Part shown: positions 6,373 through 15,140 of the stretch, piece after piece
Layout of the letters: each line of letters starts with the position of its first letter
Numbering within the stretch: position 1 is the first letter of the stretch
Assembly: GCA_016705235.1 (NCBI GenBank)
Contig: JADIYP010000002.1
Location: forward strand, 868,001-932,000
DNA: 64,000 nt
Direction of reading: 5' to 3'
Source of the DNA: Candidatus Leptovillus affinis
GTDB lineage: Bacteria; Chloroflexota; Anaerolineae; Promineifilales; Promineifilaceae
The notes under the pieces: model-generated
Told to the model about the DNA's origin: nothing
The model's database searches: none
What the model saw: only the letters and a program-made list of their open reading frames with translations
Translations under genes and position numbers: made by a program

Positions 6373-9075
6373 ATGAAACCAATAACCAGCAACGAAATAC
6401 GACAAGCATTTTTAGAGTTTTTTAACGAATTTAACCATGAGATTGTCTCCAGCGCGCCGCTGCCGCAGCACGATAACCCGACATTGCTGTTCACCAACGC
6501 CGGGATGAACCAGTTTGTAGACGTATTTTTGGGTAAGGAGAAACGGCCGTATGCCCGCGCCACCACCTCCCAAAAATGTATGCGGGTCCAGGGCAAACAC
6601 AACGACCTCGAAAACGTCGGTCCATCGCCGCGCCACCATACCTTCTTTGAAATGCTCGGCAATTTCTCCTTTGGCGATTATTTCAAAGAGGGCGCCTGCC
6701 GATACGCCTACGACTTCATGACCAAAGTTTGCCAGATTCCGGCCGACAAACTCTATTTCACCGTCCATACCAGCGACGATGAGGCGTACAACATCTGGGC
6801 TAACCAGATCGGCGTGCCCGCCGACCACATTTTACGCATGGGCGACAAAACCAACTTCTGGATGATGGGCGACGTTGGTCCCTGCGGCCCCACCAGCGAA
6901 CTTCATTACGATTGGGGACCGGAAGCCTGCACCTGCGGCCGTCCCGACTGCTCCGTGCTGCTAGACAACGACTGCGACCGCTGGCTGGAAGTCTGGAACC
7001 TGGTCTTTATGCAATACGATCAGGCTGAAGACGGCACGCGCACGCTGCTGCCCAAACCCGGCGTCGATACGGGCATGGGCTTGGAGCGCATTACCAGCGT
7101 TGTGCAGGGAACCCAGGCCAATTACGACAACGACCTGTTCTTGCCGGTCATGGACAAAGTGCAAGAGCTGTTGGGCGACACGGCCGTGCAGCGCCAGGAA
7201 AAATATGTCGGCTACCGGGTTATTGCGGATCACGGCCGTGCCGCTACCTTCCTCATTGCCGATGGGGTCCGACCGGGCGCGGCCGGCGCGGGGTACGTCC
7301 TGCGCATGATCATTCGCCGCGCGGCCCGGTTTGGCCGGCAAATTGGCTTCCAGCAGCCATTCCTGGCCGACGTGGCCCAGGTCTACATTAACCAGATGGG
7401 TGAAGCCTACCCGGAGCTGCGCCAGCGCGCCGAACACATTCGCCACACCCTCACCCAAGAGGAACGCCGCTTCGCCCGCACCCTGGACGCAGCGCTTAAC
7501 CAACTGCTGGCCATTTTGGAAGAAATGGCCGCAACCGGCGCAAACCAAATCGACGGCCAGACCGCTTTTAATTTGTATGCCACCTTTGGTCTGCCCCTGG
7601 AAATCACCCGCGATTTGGTGAAGGAGCGCGGCATTACCATCGACGAGAAGGGGTACAATGCGGCGCGCGCCGCGCACGCGTTGGCCAGCGGCTCCGGCGC
7701 GTTCAAAGCCTACGAACGCGGCACAGGCGTCTATGGCGACCTGTTAGCCGATTTGCAGGAATCGGGCCAGCTAGATGGCGGCGTGGAATATGATCCTTAT
7801 ATCGGATCGCGCCTGCGTTCCGACGTGATTGCGCTGGTTCGTGATGGCGAACCGGTGAAAACCATCAGCCAGGGCCAGACAGCCGAAATCATCACTGCGG
7901 CGACGCCATTTTATGTGGAAGCCGGTGGGGAAGTCAGCGATACCGGCACGATTACGATCCCCGATTCCGGCGCTGAATTTCGCGTAGACAGCATGAGCAA
8001 GCCAGTTCCCGGATTAATCGTCCATCGAGGCGAGGTGGTGAAGGGCGAGATTGCCTTGGGGCAGGAAGCGCGGTTGATGGTTGATGACGGCCGTCGCGCC
8101 GACATTCGCCGCAACCACACCGCCACCCACATCCTGCACCGCGAACTGCGCGCCCACCTGGGCAACCACGTTACCCAGCAGGGTTCCCTGGTCGCTCCCG
8201 ACCGGCTGCGCTTCGATTTTTCCCACGACAAAGCGGTGGACGAAGCCACGCTGGCGGCCATCGAGGCCGACATCAACCAGGCTATCCTGGTCAATTATCC
8301 GGTAAAGATCAAATATATGGGCCAGCAGGAAGCAATTGAGATGGGCGCGATGGCCCTTTTTGGCGAAAAATATGGCGACATCGTCCGCACCATCACCCTG
8401 GGCAGCGGCGACCAACCGGCGTACAGCATGGAATTATGCGGCGGCCTCCACGTTTCCGAGACCAACGACATTGGGCAGTTCCGATTTATCAGCGAGGGGG
8501 CGGTGGCTGCGGGCGTGCGCCGCGTGGAGGCTGTGACCGGCCGTGGCGCGCAGGCGCTAATCGCCGAGCGGCTGGATGTGTTGGACCGGTTGGCTGATTT
8601 GCTGAATGCGCCGGTGGGCGAGTTGGAAAGCCGCCTGGAAACCTTGCTGGCGGATCACAAAAATCTGCAAAAGACGGCCGAACTGCTGCAGCGCAAACTG
8701 GCGCGTTACCAATTTGTCGATTTGCTGGGTCAAATGCAGACGGTTGCCGGAATCAATGTCCTGACGGCGCAGGTCGATGTGGCCGACGTGGATACCCTAC
8801 GTGAGATGGCCGACTGGTTTAGAGATAAGGCGAAATCGGGCACGGCCGTTCTCGCGGCCATCCAAAATGACAAACCCATCTTCGTCGCTACTGTCACTGA
8901 CGATCTCATCAAGCGTGGCTTGAAGGCTGGCGATATTGTGCGCGAGGTGGCCAAAGTAGTGGGCGGCGGCGGCGGCGGCCGGCCCAACATGGCCCAGGCC
9001 GGCGGCCACGACACCGGCAAAATTGCCGAGGCGCTGGCGATTGTGCCGGGGCTGGTAGAAAAAACGTTAGCTTAA
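6373..9075 (+). CDS. alaS: Alanyl-tRNA synthetase
   Basis: A 900-residue class II alanyl-tRNA synthetase, full length. It charges tRNA-Ala and edits mischarged Ser/Gly-tRNA-Ala. The catalytic core begins at once (LEFFNEFNHEIVSSAPLPQHDNPTLLFTNAGMNQF); the editing zinc site is H582-TAT-H586 with C689xxxH693; the C-terminal C-Ala domain ends with a glycine run (VVGGGGGGRPNMAQAGG). ATG 6373 is chosen because GAGGAG at 6362-6367 is five bases upstream; an in-frame GTG sits at 6370. It is preceded by an alanine-codon leader peptide and terminator, so expression is probably governed by attenuation. The next gene starts one base after the stop. Confidence 0.97.
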   Translation: MKPITSNEIRQAFLEFFNEFNHEIVSSAPLPQHDNPTLLFTNAGMNQFVDVFLGKEKRPYARATTSQKCMRVQGKHNDLENVGPSPRHHTFFEMLGNFSFGDYFKEGACRYAYDFMTKVCQIPADKLYFTVHTSDDEAYNIWANQIGVPADHILRMGDKTNFWMMGDVGPCGPTSELHYDWGPEACTCGRPDCSVLLDNDCDRWLEVWNLVFMQYDQAEDGTRTLLPKPGVDTGMGLERITSVVQGTQANYDNDLFLPVMDKVQELLGDTAVQRQEKYVGYRVIADHGRAATFLIADGVRPGAAGAGYVLRMIIRRAARFGRQIGFQQPFLADVAQVYINQMGEAYPELRQRAEHIRHTLTQEERRFARTLDAALNQLLAILEEMAATGANQIDGQTAFNLYATFGLPLEITRDLVKERGITIDEKGYNAARAAHALASGSGAFKAYERGTGVYGDLLADLQESGQLDGGVEYDPYIGSRLRSDVIALVRDGEPVKTISQGQTAEIITAATPFYVEAGGEVSDTGTITIPDSGAEFRVDSMSKPVPGLIVHRGEVVKGEIALGQEARLMVDDGRRADIRRNHTATHILHRELRAHLGNHVTQQGSLVAPDRLRFDFSHDKAVDEATLAAIEADINQAILVNYPVKIKYMGQQEAIEMGAMALFGEKYGDIVRTITLGSGDQPAYSMELCGGLHVSETNDIGQFRFISEGAVAAGVRRVEAVTGRGAQALIAERLDVLDRLADLLNAPVGELESRLETLLADHKNLQKTAELLQRKLARYQFVDLLGQMQTVAGINVLTAQVDVADVDTLREMADWFRDKAKSGTAVLAAIQNDKPIFVATVTDDLIKRGLKAGDIVREVAKVVGGGGGGRPNMAQAGGHDTGKIAEALAIVPGLVEKTLA

Positions 9076-9076
9076 T

Positions 9077-10630
9077 ATGAAAATCATCCCGCTAGATTCC
9101 GACGACGACATCACCTCTATCTGCGACCGGCTGGATTGGGCCGGGGAGAGCCAGGTGGTGTTGGTGCTGCCGGAAGATGGTGGGGCGCTGCGTGAAGGAC
9201 TGGATTTGGTGCGCCTGCGCCGGCATGCCGACCGGCGGCGGCTGGATGTGGGATTGGTAACGGCCGTGCCCGACATCACGCGCCAGGCCAAAGCGTTGGG
9301 TTTGCCGGTCTTCATTTCGGTGGAGACGGCCGAACACAGCCGCCGGGGCTGGTGGCGCGGGCGGCGTCGGGCCGAAGTAGTGGGGCTGCCCACAGTTGGC
9401 GGCGTTAAAGCCGAAGAACTGCGCCCAAACCCAATCGCCGAAGGCGACCGGCAGGAAGCGCGCCGTCGCCTGGCTCCACTGAGCAGCCCGCGCCTGTGGA
9501 TTTTCCGTTATGCGGCCATTTTGCTGTTTTTTATGGTCGTGGCGGTGGTGTTTGTGGCTGTGTCGTATGCGGTGCCGGGGGCGACGGTGCGGCTGCGCCC
9601 GAATGTGCTGCCCATCCAGATCACCAAACAAATTGTTGCTGACCCGGCGCTGGAAGAAGTGGATTACGGCCGTTCCGCCGTTCCTGCGCGCATCCTGAGC
9701 GCCACTCAATCCTGGCAGGCCGACGCCGAAACCAGCGGCGTGACCGAAGTGCCCAGCGCTTCGGCCAGGGGCAAAGTGGTCTTTGTGAATCGGCAGGCGC
9801 AAGAAGTGGCCGCCCCTGCGGGCACACGCGTGCGCACATCGGCGGGCAGCACCATCGTTTTTCAGACCCTCAACGAGGCCATCGTTCCCGGTGTAGAGGG
9901 CGGTACGGCCGAAGTGGAAGTCGTGGCGGTTGAGCCGGGGCCGCAAGGCAATGTGGCTGCGAATCAAGTGAATGAAATAGAGGGCACGCTGGCGCTGCAG
10001 TTGGAAGTGCGCAACCTGGAGGCCATCGAGGGCGGTGGGGTGCGTGAAGAAAAGGCTGTTACGCCTGCCGACCAGGAGCGATTGCGAGCGCAGGTGCTGC
10101 AATTTTTGCAGGCAGTTTCGGCGTCGGAGATGGAGGCGCAGACGACGCCGTTTGAGTTTTTGGCGCGAGATTCGGTGCGTGTGGTGAGCGTGAACAGCGA
10201 GACGTATTCCCATTTCCCTGGCGAACAGACTGACAGGCTGGCGTTGGAGATGCGGGCGGATGTTGTGGGCACGGCCGTTAACGCCAACGCCGCCTCTGGC
10301 ATTGTGTATGAAGCGCTGGCAACGGCCGTGCCGGAAGGGTATGTTTTGGTTCCCAACAGCATCAAATACACCCGTGGCGACGTGGTGGGTGTTGATGAAA
10401 CCGGGCGCGTGACGTTTGAAATGACCGGCGAAGTCTTGGCCGCTGCCGACTTGCATCTGGATCAGGTATTAAACGATATTTCGGGACAGCCACCCGATTT
10501 AGCCATAGCCTATTTGTTTGAGCAGTTGCCCTTGAGATCCGTACCGGAAGTAACCATCTGGCCGAACTGGTTCAATCGCCTGCCCTACGTGCCTGCCCGC
10601 ATTCGAACCATCATTAACCCGGTGGAATAA
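9077..10630 (+). CDS. Membrane-anchored baseplate J/gp47-like protein
   Basis: A 517-residue protein. Residues 1-135 form a cytoplasmic region rich in Arg (DSDDDITSICDRLDWAGESQVVLVLP at the start). One transmembrane helix spans about 140-166 (LLFFMVVAVVFVAVSYAV). The outer part contains the segment AAPAGTRVRTSAGSTIVFQT followed by VEPGPQGNVAANQVN, which resembles the beta-rich baseplate J/gp47 fold. The ATG follows the alaS stop after one base, so it is in the alaS transcript. Although it shares the fold with a tail baseplate protein, there are no tail genes near it, so a cell-envelope function is more likely. No function is known. Confidence 0.6.
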   Translation: MKIIPLDSDDDITSICDRLDWAGESQVVLVLPEDGGALREGLDLVRLRRHADRRRLDVGLVTAVPDITRQAKALGLPVFISVETAEHSRRGWWRGRRRAEVVGLPTVGGVKAEELRPNPIAEGDRQEARRRLAPLSSPRLWIFRYAAILLFFMVVAVVFVAVSYAVPGATVRLRPNVLPIQITKQIVADPALEEVDYGRSAVPARILSATQSWQADAETSGVTEVPSASARGKVVFVNRQAQEVAAPAGTRVRTSAGSTIVFQTLNEAIVPGVEGGTAEVEVVAVEPGPQGNVAANQVNEIEGTLALQLEVRNLEAIEGGGVREEKAVTPADQERLRAQVLQFLQAVSASEMEAQTTPFEFLARDSVRVVSVNSETYSHFPGEQTDRLALEMRADVVGTAVNANAASGIVYEALATAVPEGYVLVPNSIKYTRGDVVGVDETGRVTFEMTGEVLAAADLHLDQVLNDISGQPPDLAIAYLFEQLPLRSVPEVTIWPNWFNRLPYVPARIRTIINPVE

Positions 10631-10691
10631 GGCCCCGCTGTTTTCAAGCGTTTAGGATTGAAAAATAGTCGCCGTTCTTTGTGATGCCTGC

Positions 10692-11819
10692 CTAAACACT
10701 GCCGGAGGCCAGCGTGAGCAAAATGCCGCCGGCCATCACGCTGGCCAACTGGCCAGCCGTATTGGCCCCCATGGCATGCATCAACAAAAAGTTGTCGAAA
10801 TCCTCTTCTTGAGCCATCTTGGCCACCAATCGGCCGGCCATCGGAAACGCGCTGATCCCGGCCGCGCCTAACAATGGGTTGATGGTTCCCCGGCTCAAAA
10901 CAGTCATCACTTTGCCCAGCAGCAGCCCGGCGGCCGTGTCCAGGCCAAACGCCAGCAGCCCCAGCACCAGAATGCCCAGCGTATCCATATTCAAGAAGGA
11001 ACTGGCGCTCATGGTTGAGCCGATGGTTACACCTAAAAACAGGGTGGCCACGTTGGCAATTTCATTTTGCGCCGATTTGCTCAGGTTGTCTACTACCAAA
11101 CTTTCGCGTAGCAAGTTACCCAGCATCAACATGCTGATCAATGGCGTGGCTTCGGGCACCAGCAGTCCTACAACCAGGGTTACAATGATGGGGAACAAGA
11201 CGCGCCCGCGCCAGGAAACAGGTCTTGGCGCGTAGGCCATGCGAATGCTGCGTTCTTTTTTGGTGGTCAGCAGGCGCATGAGCGGCGGCTGGATGATGGG
11301 CACCAGGCTCATGTAGGAGTAAGCGGCTACGGCGATGGGAGCCAGCAGCCGGGGAGCCAGTTTGCTAGCCACAAAAATGGAGGTGGGGCCGTCTATCGCG
11401 CCGATGACCCCGATGGAGGCGGCTTCGTTGAGCGGGAAGCCCAGCAGCGTGGCCAGGATGAGCGTGCCGAAGATGCCAAATTGTCCGGCAGCGCCCAGCA
11501 GCACCATTCTGGGCTGCGCCAGGAGCGGGCTAAAGTCAATCATGGCGCCTACGCCGATAAAAATTAGCAGGGGAAACAGCTCGGTGCTGATGCCCACGCG
11601 ATAGAGCAGGCCAAACAGCCCATCGCCTTCAGCCATGCCTGCCAGGGGGATATTGGCCAGAATGCAGCCGAAGCCAATGGGCAGCAGCAAAATCGGTTCG
11701 TATTTTTTAATGATGGCCAGGGCGATCAGAATGCCCCCCACCAGGATCATCAGGGCATTGCCAACTGTGAAGTTGGCGAGTCCTTTGAGAAGTTCAGGGA
11801 GAAGTTGTGTCAGGTTCAT
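10692..11819 (-). CDS. Na+-translocating decarboxylase beta subunit (OadB/MmdB/GcdB family)
   Basis: A 375-residue integral membrane protein with about nine to eleven hydrophobic helices, the size of OadB/MmdB. Family landmarks are the reentrant region NEAASIGVIGAIDGPTSIFVASKLAP, where the aspartate (homologous to D203 of Klebsiella OadB) binds Na+, and the helix near residue 330 (HAMGANTAGQLASVMAGG) that completes the cation site. It couples decarboxylation of carboxy-biotin to Na+ export. It is the last gene of a four-gene minus-strand operon and starts 48 bp after the biotin carrier gene. Confidence 0.93.
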   Translation of the reverse strand: MNLTQLLPELLKGLANFTVGNALMILVGGILIALAIIKKYEPILLLPIGFGCILANIPLAGMAEGDGLFGLLYRVGISTELFPLLIFIGVGAMIDFSPLLAQPRMVLLGAAGQFGIFGTLILATLLGFPLNEAASIGVIGAIDGPTSIFVASKLAPRLLAPIAVAAYSYMSLVPIIQPPLMRLLTTKKERSIRMAYAPRPVSWRGRVLFPIIVTLVVGLLVPEATPLISMLMLGNLLRESLVVDNLSKSAQNEIANVATLFLGVTIGSTMSASSFLNMDTLGILVLGLLAFGLDTAAGLLLGKVMTVLSRGTINPLLGAAGISAFPMAGRLVAKMAQEEDFDNFLLMHAMGANTAGQLASVMAGGILLTLASGSV

Positions 11820-11867
11820 GGAAAGATTCGATGGTTTTGGCGCGACCGTGTGACTGGGGCGCGGTGT

Positions 11868-12281
11868 TTAATCGGCAAACTCAACGAGCAAGTCGTTGTG
11901 TTTGACGTGCTGCCCAATGGAAACAAAGACGGTGGTGATGAGACCGGCGCGCGGCGCGTGGATGGTGTTATTCATTTTCATGGCGTCGAGTACGCAAAGT
12001 GGTTGGCCTATGGAAACGGACTGACCTGCCTGGACCAGGATGTCGCTGATCATGCCGGGAATGGGGGCGCGCACGATTTTGATGCCGTCGGTTTTGGTTG
12101 GGGCAACGGCCGTTTCCCCTGTTTCTACCCCGGTGCTATTTTGCCCTGCCGCCGCGCCTGTTTCCACTTCTGGCCAGACCTCAAATTGCTCGTTGCCAAT
12201 GGAGGCGATAATTGGCCGGGCGTGCAAGTCGCCAATCTCAACATCGTATACCTGGTTGTTTATTTTGACTGTGTACCTCAT
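11868..12281 (-). CDS. Biotin carboxyl carrier protein (gamma/biotin subunit of Na+ pump)
   Basis: A 137-residue biotin carrier. The C-terminal biotinyl domain shows VLDAMKMNNTIHAP with the biotin lysine at K102, and the N-terminus is a short beta domain. A linker rich in Thr, Ala and Gly (about 41-66) gives the swinging arm. It carries the carboxyl group from the carboxyltransferase (gene at 12621) to the membrane beta subunit (10692). The start overlaps the stop of the OadG-like gene by four bases, so the subunits are translated together. Confidence 0.93.
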   Translation of the reverse strand: MRYTVKINNQVYDVEIGDLHARPIIASIGNEQFEVWPEVETGAAAGQNSTGVETGETAVAPTKTDGIKIVRAPIPGMISDILVQAGQSVSIGQPLCVLDAMKMNNTIHAPRAGLITTVFVSIGQHVKHNDLLVEFAD

Positions 12282-12607
12282 CGGACTGAACCTCGTTTAT
12301 CCAAAATGTTGCTGCGCATAACGGCCTGCCAGGCGCTGACGATGGCTGTGGGCGGCATGGGCGGGACGTGGGGTCTGGCTTCTGCTTCCAGGGCTAAGGC
12401 GAGGGCAACGGCCGTGGCTGCCGCCTGCCGCCTGTTTTCTTGTTCAACTGCCTGATCTGGCTGGATCATTTGCGCTTCTTCAGTCTGGCGTTCGGCCGTT
12501 GCCCACACCAGCACCGACATCAACAGCCACAATAAAAAGATAGATCCAAATACCAGCCCCATGCCAACAACAGAAATTTGCAACGCTGTGGTGACTGCAT
12601 CTGACAT
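12278..12607 (-). CDS. OadG-like small membrane subunit of Na+ pump decarboxylase
   Basis: A 109-residue protein with one N-terminal transmembrane helix (VVGMGLVFGSIFLLWLLMSVLVWA) followed by a polar, Ala-rich tail, the layout of OadG/MmdD subunits that hold the complex together at the membrane. The ATG at 12607 is preferred because AGAGGTG lies just upstream; a start at 12640 would overlap the end of the carboxyltransferase gene. It ends in a four-base overlap with the biotin carrier. Sequence conservation in this family is low, so the call rests mostly on size, topology and position. Confidence 0.8.
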   Translation of the reverse strand: MSDAVTTALQISVVGMGLVFGSIFLLWLLMSVLVWATAERQTEEAQMIQPDQAVEQENRRQAAATAVALALALEAEARPHVPPMPPTAIVSAWQAVMRSNILDKRGSVR

Positions 12608-12620
12608 CACGATAGCACCT

Positions 12621-14174
12621 CTACACCGGAATATTCCCATGCTTGCGCCGCGGCGCAGAAGAAAACTTGTCGCGCAGCGCCGTCAGAGCGGCAATGATTT
12701 TCGGTCGCGTTTCCTGTGGCTCTAAAATGTCGTCTACATAGCCGGCTTTGGCGGCGTAATATGGGTTGCTAAACTGAGTGCGGTATTCGGTGGCCAGCCG
12801 TTCGCGTTCGGCCGCCGGGTCGGGCGCGCCGGCGATCTGCTTTTTGAAAAGAATATTGACGGCTCCTTCTGCGCCTAACACGGCAATTTCTGCGCTTGGC
12901 CAGGCATAGGTGACATCGGTGCCCAGATATTTGCTGCCCATGACAACGTAAGCCCCGCCATAGGCTTTGCGGGTAATAACTGTCACTTTGGGCACGGTGG
13001 CCTCCGAGTAGGCATACAGCACTTTGGCTCCATGACGGATGATGCCGCGGTGTTCCTGGTCTACGCCCGGTAAAAATCCCGGGGAGTCTACAAAAGTTAC
13101 AAGCGGGATATTGAAGCAGTCGCACATGCGCACGAAGCGCGTCATTTTGTCGGCGGCGTCAATGTCGATCACCCCGGCCATGATGCTGGGTTCTTGCGCG
13201 ACAATGCCGACACTGTGCCCGCCAATCCGCGCCAAACCTACGATTGCGTTGCAGGCCCAGGTTGGATGCAGTTCTAGAAAAGTGCCCTGATCGATGACTC
13301 GCTGGATTACGTCGTGCATTCGGTAAGGTTCGGAAGAGTCCAGGGGGACAATGTGGTTGAGTTCCGGGTCCATGCGCATGGGATCATCGGTGGCTGCGGT
13401 GATAGGCGGATTCTCTACATTATTGGAGGGCAGGTAGCCGATGGCCTGACGGCAGAGAGCCAGCGCTTCTGTTTCTGAATGGGCGCACAAGGAGGCTGTG
13501 CCGCTGATGGACATGTGGACTTCGGCCCCGCCCAGGCTTTCGGCGTCTATGATTTCGCCGGTGACAGATTTGATGACGTCTGGGCCGGTAAGAAACATAA
13601 AGGAGGTTTTCTCGACCATGATGATCAGGTCGGTGAGTGCGGGAGAATAGGCTGCTCCGCCGGCGCAGGGGCCAAGCAGCAGGCTGATCTGGGGCACGAC
13701 GCCAGAATAGAGGGCATTGCGCCGGAAAATTTCGGCGTAGCCGCCCATGCTTTTGACGCCTTCCTGGATGCGCGCGCCGCCTGAGTCTAGCAGGCCGATG
13801 ATGGGTACGCCATTACGGACGGCCAGGTCCATGACGCGGCAGATTTTACGGCTTTGCATTTCTCCGAGGGTGCCGCCATAGATGCTGAAATCTTGGGCAT
13901 AGACGTAGACGGTACGGCCGTTTATCAGGCCATATCCCGTGACAACGCCATCACCGGGGTACTGCTCGGTGGCGATGCCCATTTCATCGCCCTGGTGGAC
14001 GATGTAAGGCTCCAGCTCGTTGAACGTGCCGACATCTAACAGCAGGTCGAGCCTTTCGCGGGCAGTTAATTTTCCTTTGGCATGTTGGGTGGCAATCCGC
14101 TCCTGACCCCCACCCTGTCGAACTTTTTCACGCATGGCGCGCAGTTCGAGAATACGTGGATCATCTTCAGGCAT
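12621..14174 (-). CDS. mmdA: Methylmalonyl-CoA decarboxylase alpha / acyl-CoA carboxyltransferase
   Basis: A 517-residue carboxyltransferase of the MmdA/PccB family with two crotonase-like halves. The N-half has the acyl-CoA site YAQDFSIYGGTLGEMQSRKI and GLLDSGGARIQEG; the C-half has the biotin site FVDSPGFLPGVDQEH and TRKAYGGAYVVMGSK. Because an OadG-like subunit, a separate biotin carrier and an OadB follow, a Na+-pumping methylmalonyl-CoA decarboxylase fits better than an ATP-dependent propionyl-CoA carboxylase; no biotin carboxylase gene is present. GAGGAG lies three bases before the ATG at 14174, and a GC-rich hairpin (14188-14210) sits immediately upstream of it in the leader. First gene of the operon. 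Confidence 0.9.
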   Translation of the reverse strand: MPEDDPRILELRAMREKVRQGGGQERIATQHAKGKLTARERLDLLLDVGTFNELEPYIVHQGDEMGIATEQYPGDGVVTGYGLINGRTVYVYAQDFSIYGGTLGEMQSRKICRVMDLAVRNGVPIIGLLDSGGARIQEGVKSMGGYAEIFRRNALYSGVVPQISLLLGPCAGGAAYSPALTDLIIMVEKTSFMFLTGPDVIKSVTGEIIDAESLGGAEVHMSISGTASLCAHSETEALALCRQAIGYLPSNNVENPPITAATDDPMRMDPELNHIVPLDSSEPYRMHDVIQRVIDQGTFLELHPTWACNAIVGLARIGGHSVGIVAQEPSIMAGVIDIDAADKMTRFVRMCDCFNIPLVTFVDSPGFLPGVDQEHRGIIRHGAKVLYAYSEATVPKVTVITRKAYGGAYVVMGSKYLGTDVTYAWPSAEIAVLGAEGAVNILFKKQIAGAPDPAAERERLATEYRTQFSNPYYAAKAGYVDDILEPQETRPKIIAALTALRDKFSSAPRRKHGNIPV

Positions 14175-14540
14175 AAACTCCTCACGGCCGGCGGCCTGTG
14201 CTGCCGCCGGTTGTATTGGGAATGTTTAGGCTCTTCAGGCTCTTGGGGCATCAGGATGAGTGGGTTTTGCACCTGCTCATGCCAGGAAAAACCTGGCTGC
14301 CGCCAGATTTTGCCATTATCCCCCCTGAATTTTCGAAGAGCCGATGTTTAGAGAAGGTAGTTTAATCGGAAGAGGCAGTGATTGTAGTGTCAAAAGTAAT
14401 CTCTGAAGCGAATAGGTGTCATGAATTGGTTGGAAGCGGGGGTGGCGGCGGATTTCGGGTGTTTTGTGGGTGGGGGCTTTGTGATTGTAGACGGCCGTTT
14501 AACGGCCGTCAGATACAGCTGCTATCCAGGTCGCGCCGCA
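14175..14540. other. Intergenic: leader of the Na+-pump operon, no gene seen
   Basis: It contains a strong hairpin, CCGGCGGC (14188-14195) with GCCGCCGG (14203-14210), ending 14 bp before the mmdA start on the minus strand. At 14490-14510 two ACGGCCGT palindromes lie next to each other and form a larger inverted repeat about 30 bp past the HD-domain gene stop, but without a U-run. No clear promoter was found. No coding potential is convincing. Confidence 0.5.
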
Positions 14541-15140
14541 TTACGCCAGCGATTGCAGCATCTTTTTTAGGCTGATAATATGCTCCCGCTTCATGGGATC
14601 ACGCAGTTTTTTGGCTGCTTCTGTGAAGTATTCGTGGCTTTCTAAAAGCGCCAACTGCGTTTCATACCATGCTTTTTCTTCAATCATACGTCCATAATTG
14701 GCTAATTCTTGTTTCAAACATTGATTTCGCTCAAAAAAGTCTTCGCGGCCCAAAACGCTGAAGTCGGCGTCAGCCAAAATTTCTTGCAGCAAAGTAGTGG
14801 GTGATTGTGGTAAACGAGTGGCCAGGATCATGCCGGTTACCAGGGCAATTTCACGTTCAGAGTACCCAAAGTCAGGCAAGACCTCAGCGGCTATGTGTAC
14901 CCCGTTTAACTCATGATTGGCATAATCCACAATGAACCCAATGTCGTGAAAGGCGGCGCTTACTTCTAACAGCCGCATCTCTTCTTCGGCGATATGCAGA
15001 TCATGCGCAATTTGTAAGCAGCTTAAAACGACATCCTCTTGTGTGTGCCAAAGTGTATGATACGTGAGTTTTGGTGAAAGCTCGCGCTGCAAACGTTTGT
15101 AAGCGTAAGTTATTGCTTGTTGATGATTTGGGCTGGTCAT
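14541..15140 (-). CDS. HD-domain phosphohydrolase-like protein
   Basis: A 199-residue HD-superfamily protein. The metal site reads YHTLWHTQ near residue 28, FHDIGF with H65-D66, NHELNGVHIAAE around 80-90, and LADADFSVLG near 132, the order H...HD...H...D. Such proteins hydrolyse phosphoester bonds in nucleotides, but the substrate is not predictable. It is transcribed toward the Na+-pump operon from a promoter region shared, in the opposite direction, with the giant kinase at 15962. The signalling neighbours suggest, but do not show, a nucleotide-second-messenger role. Confidence 0.8.
   Translation of the reverse strand: MTSPNHQQAITYAYKRLQRELSPKLTYHTLWHTQEDVVLSCLQIAHDLHIAEEEMRLLEVSAAFHDIGFIVDYANHELNGVHIAAEVLPDFGYSEREIALVTGMILATRLPQSPTTLLQEILADADFSVLGREDFFERNQCLKQELANYGRMIEEKAWYETQLALLESHEYFTEAAKKLRDPMKREHIISLKKMLQSLA

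Noticed and set aside
12621..14174. Propionyl-CoA carboxylase beta subunit
   Set aside because: The carboxyltransferase family is shared, but OadG-like and OadB subunits and no biotin carboxylase favour a Na+-pumping decarboxylase.
14490..14510. Terminator of the HD gene made of two adjacent ACGGCCGT palindromes
   Set aside because: The inverted repeat is a by-product of two palindromes side by side. No U-run follows on either strand.
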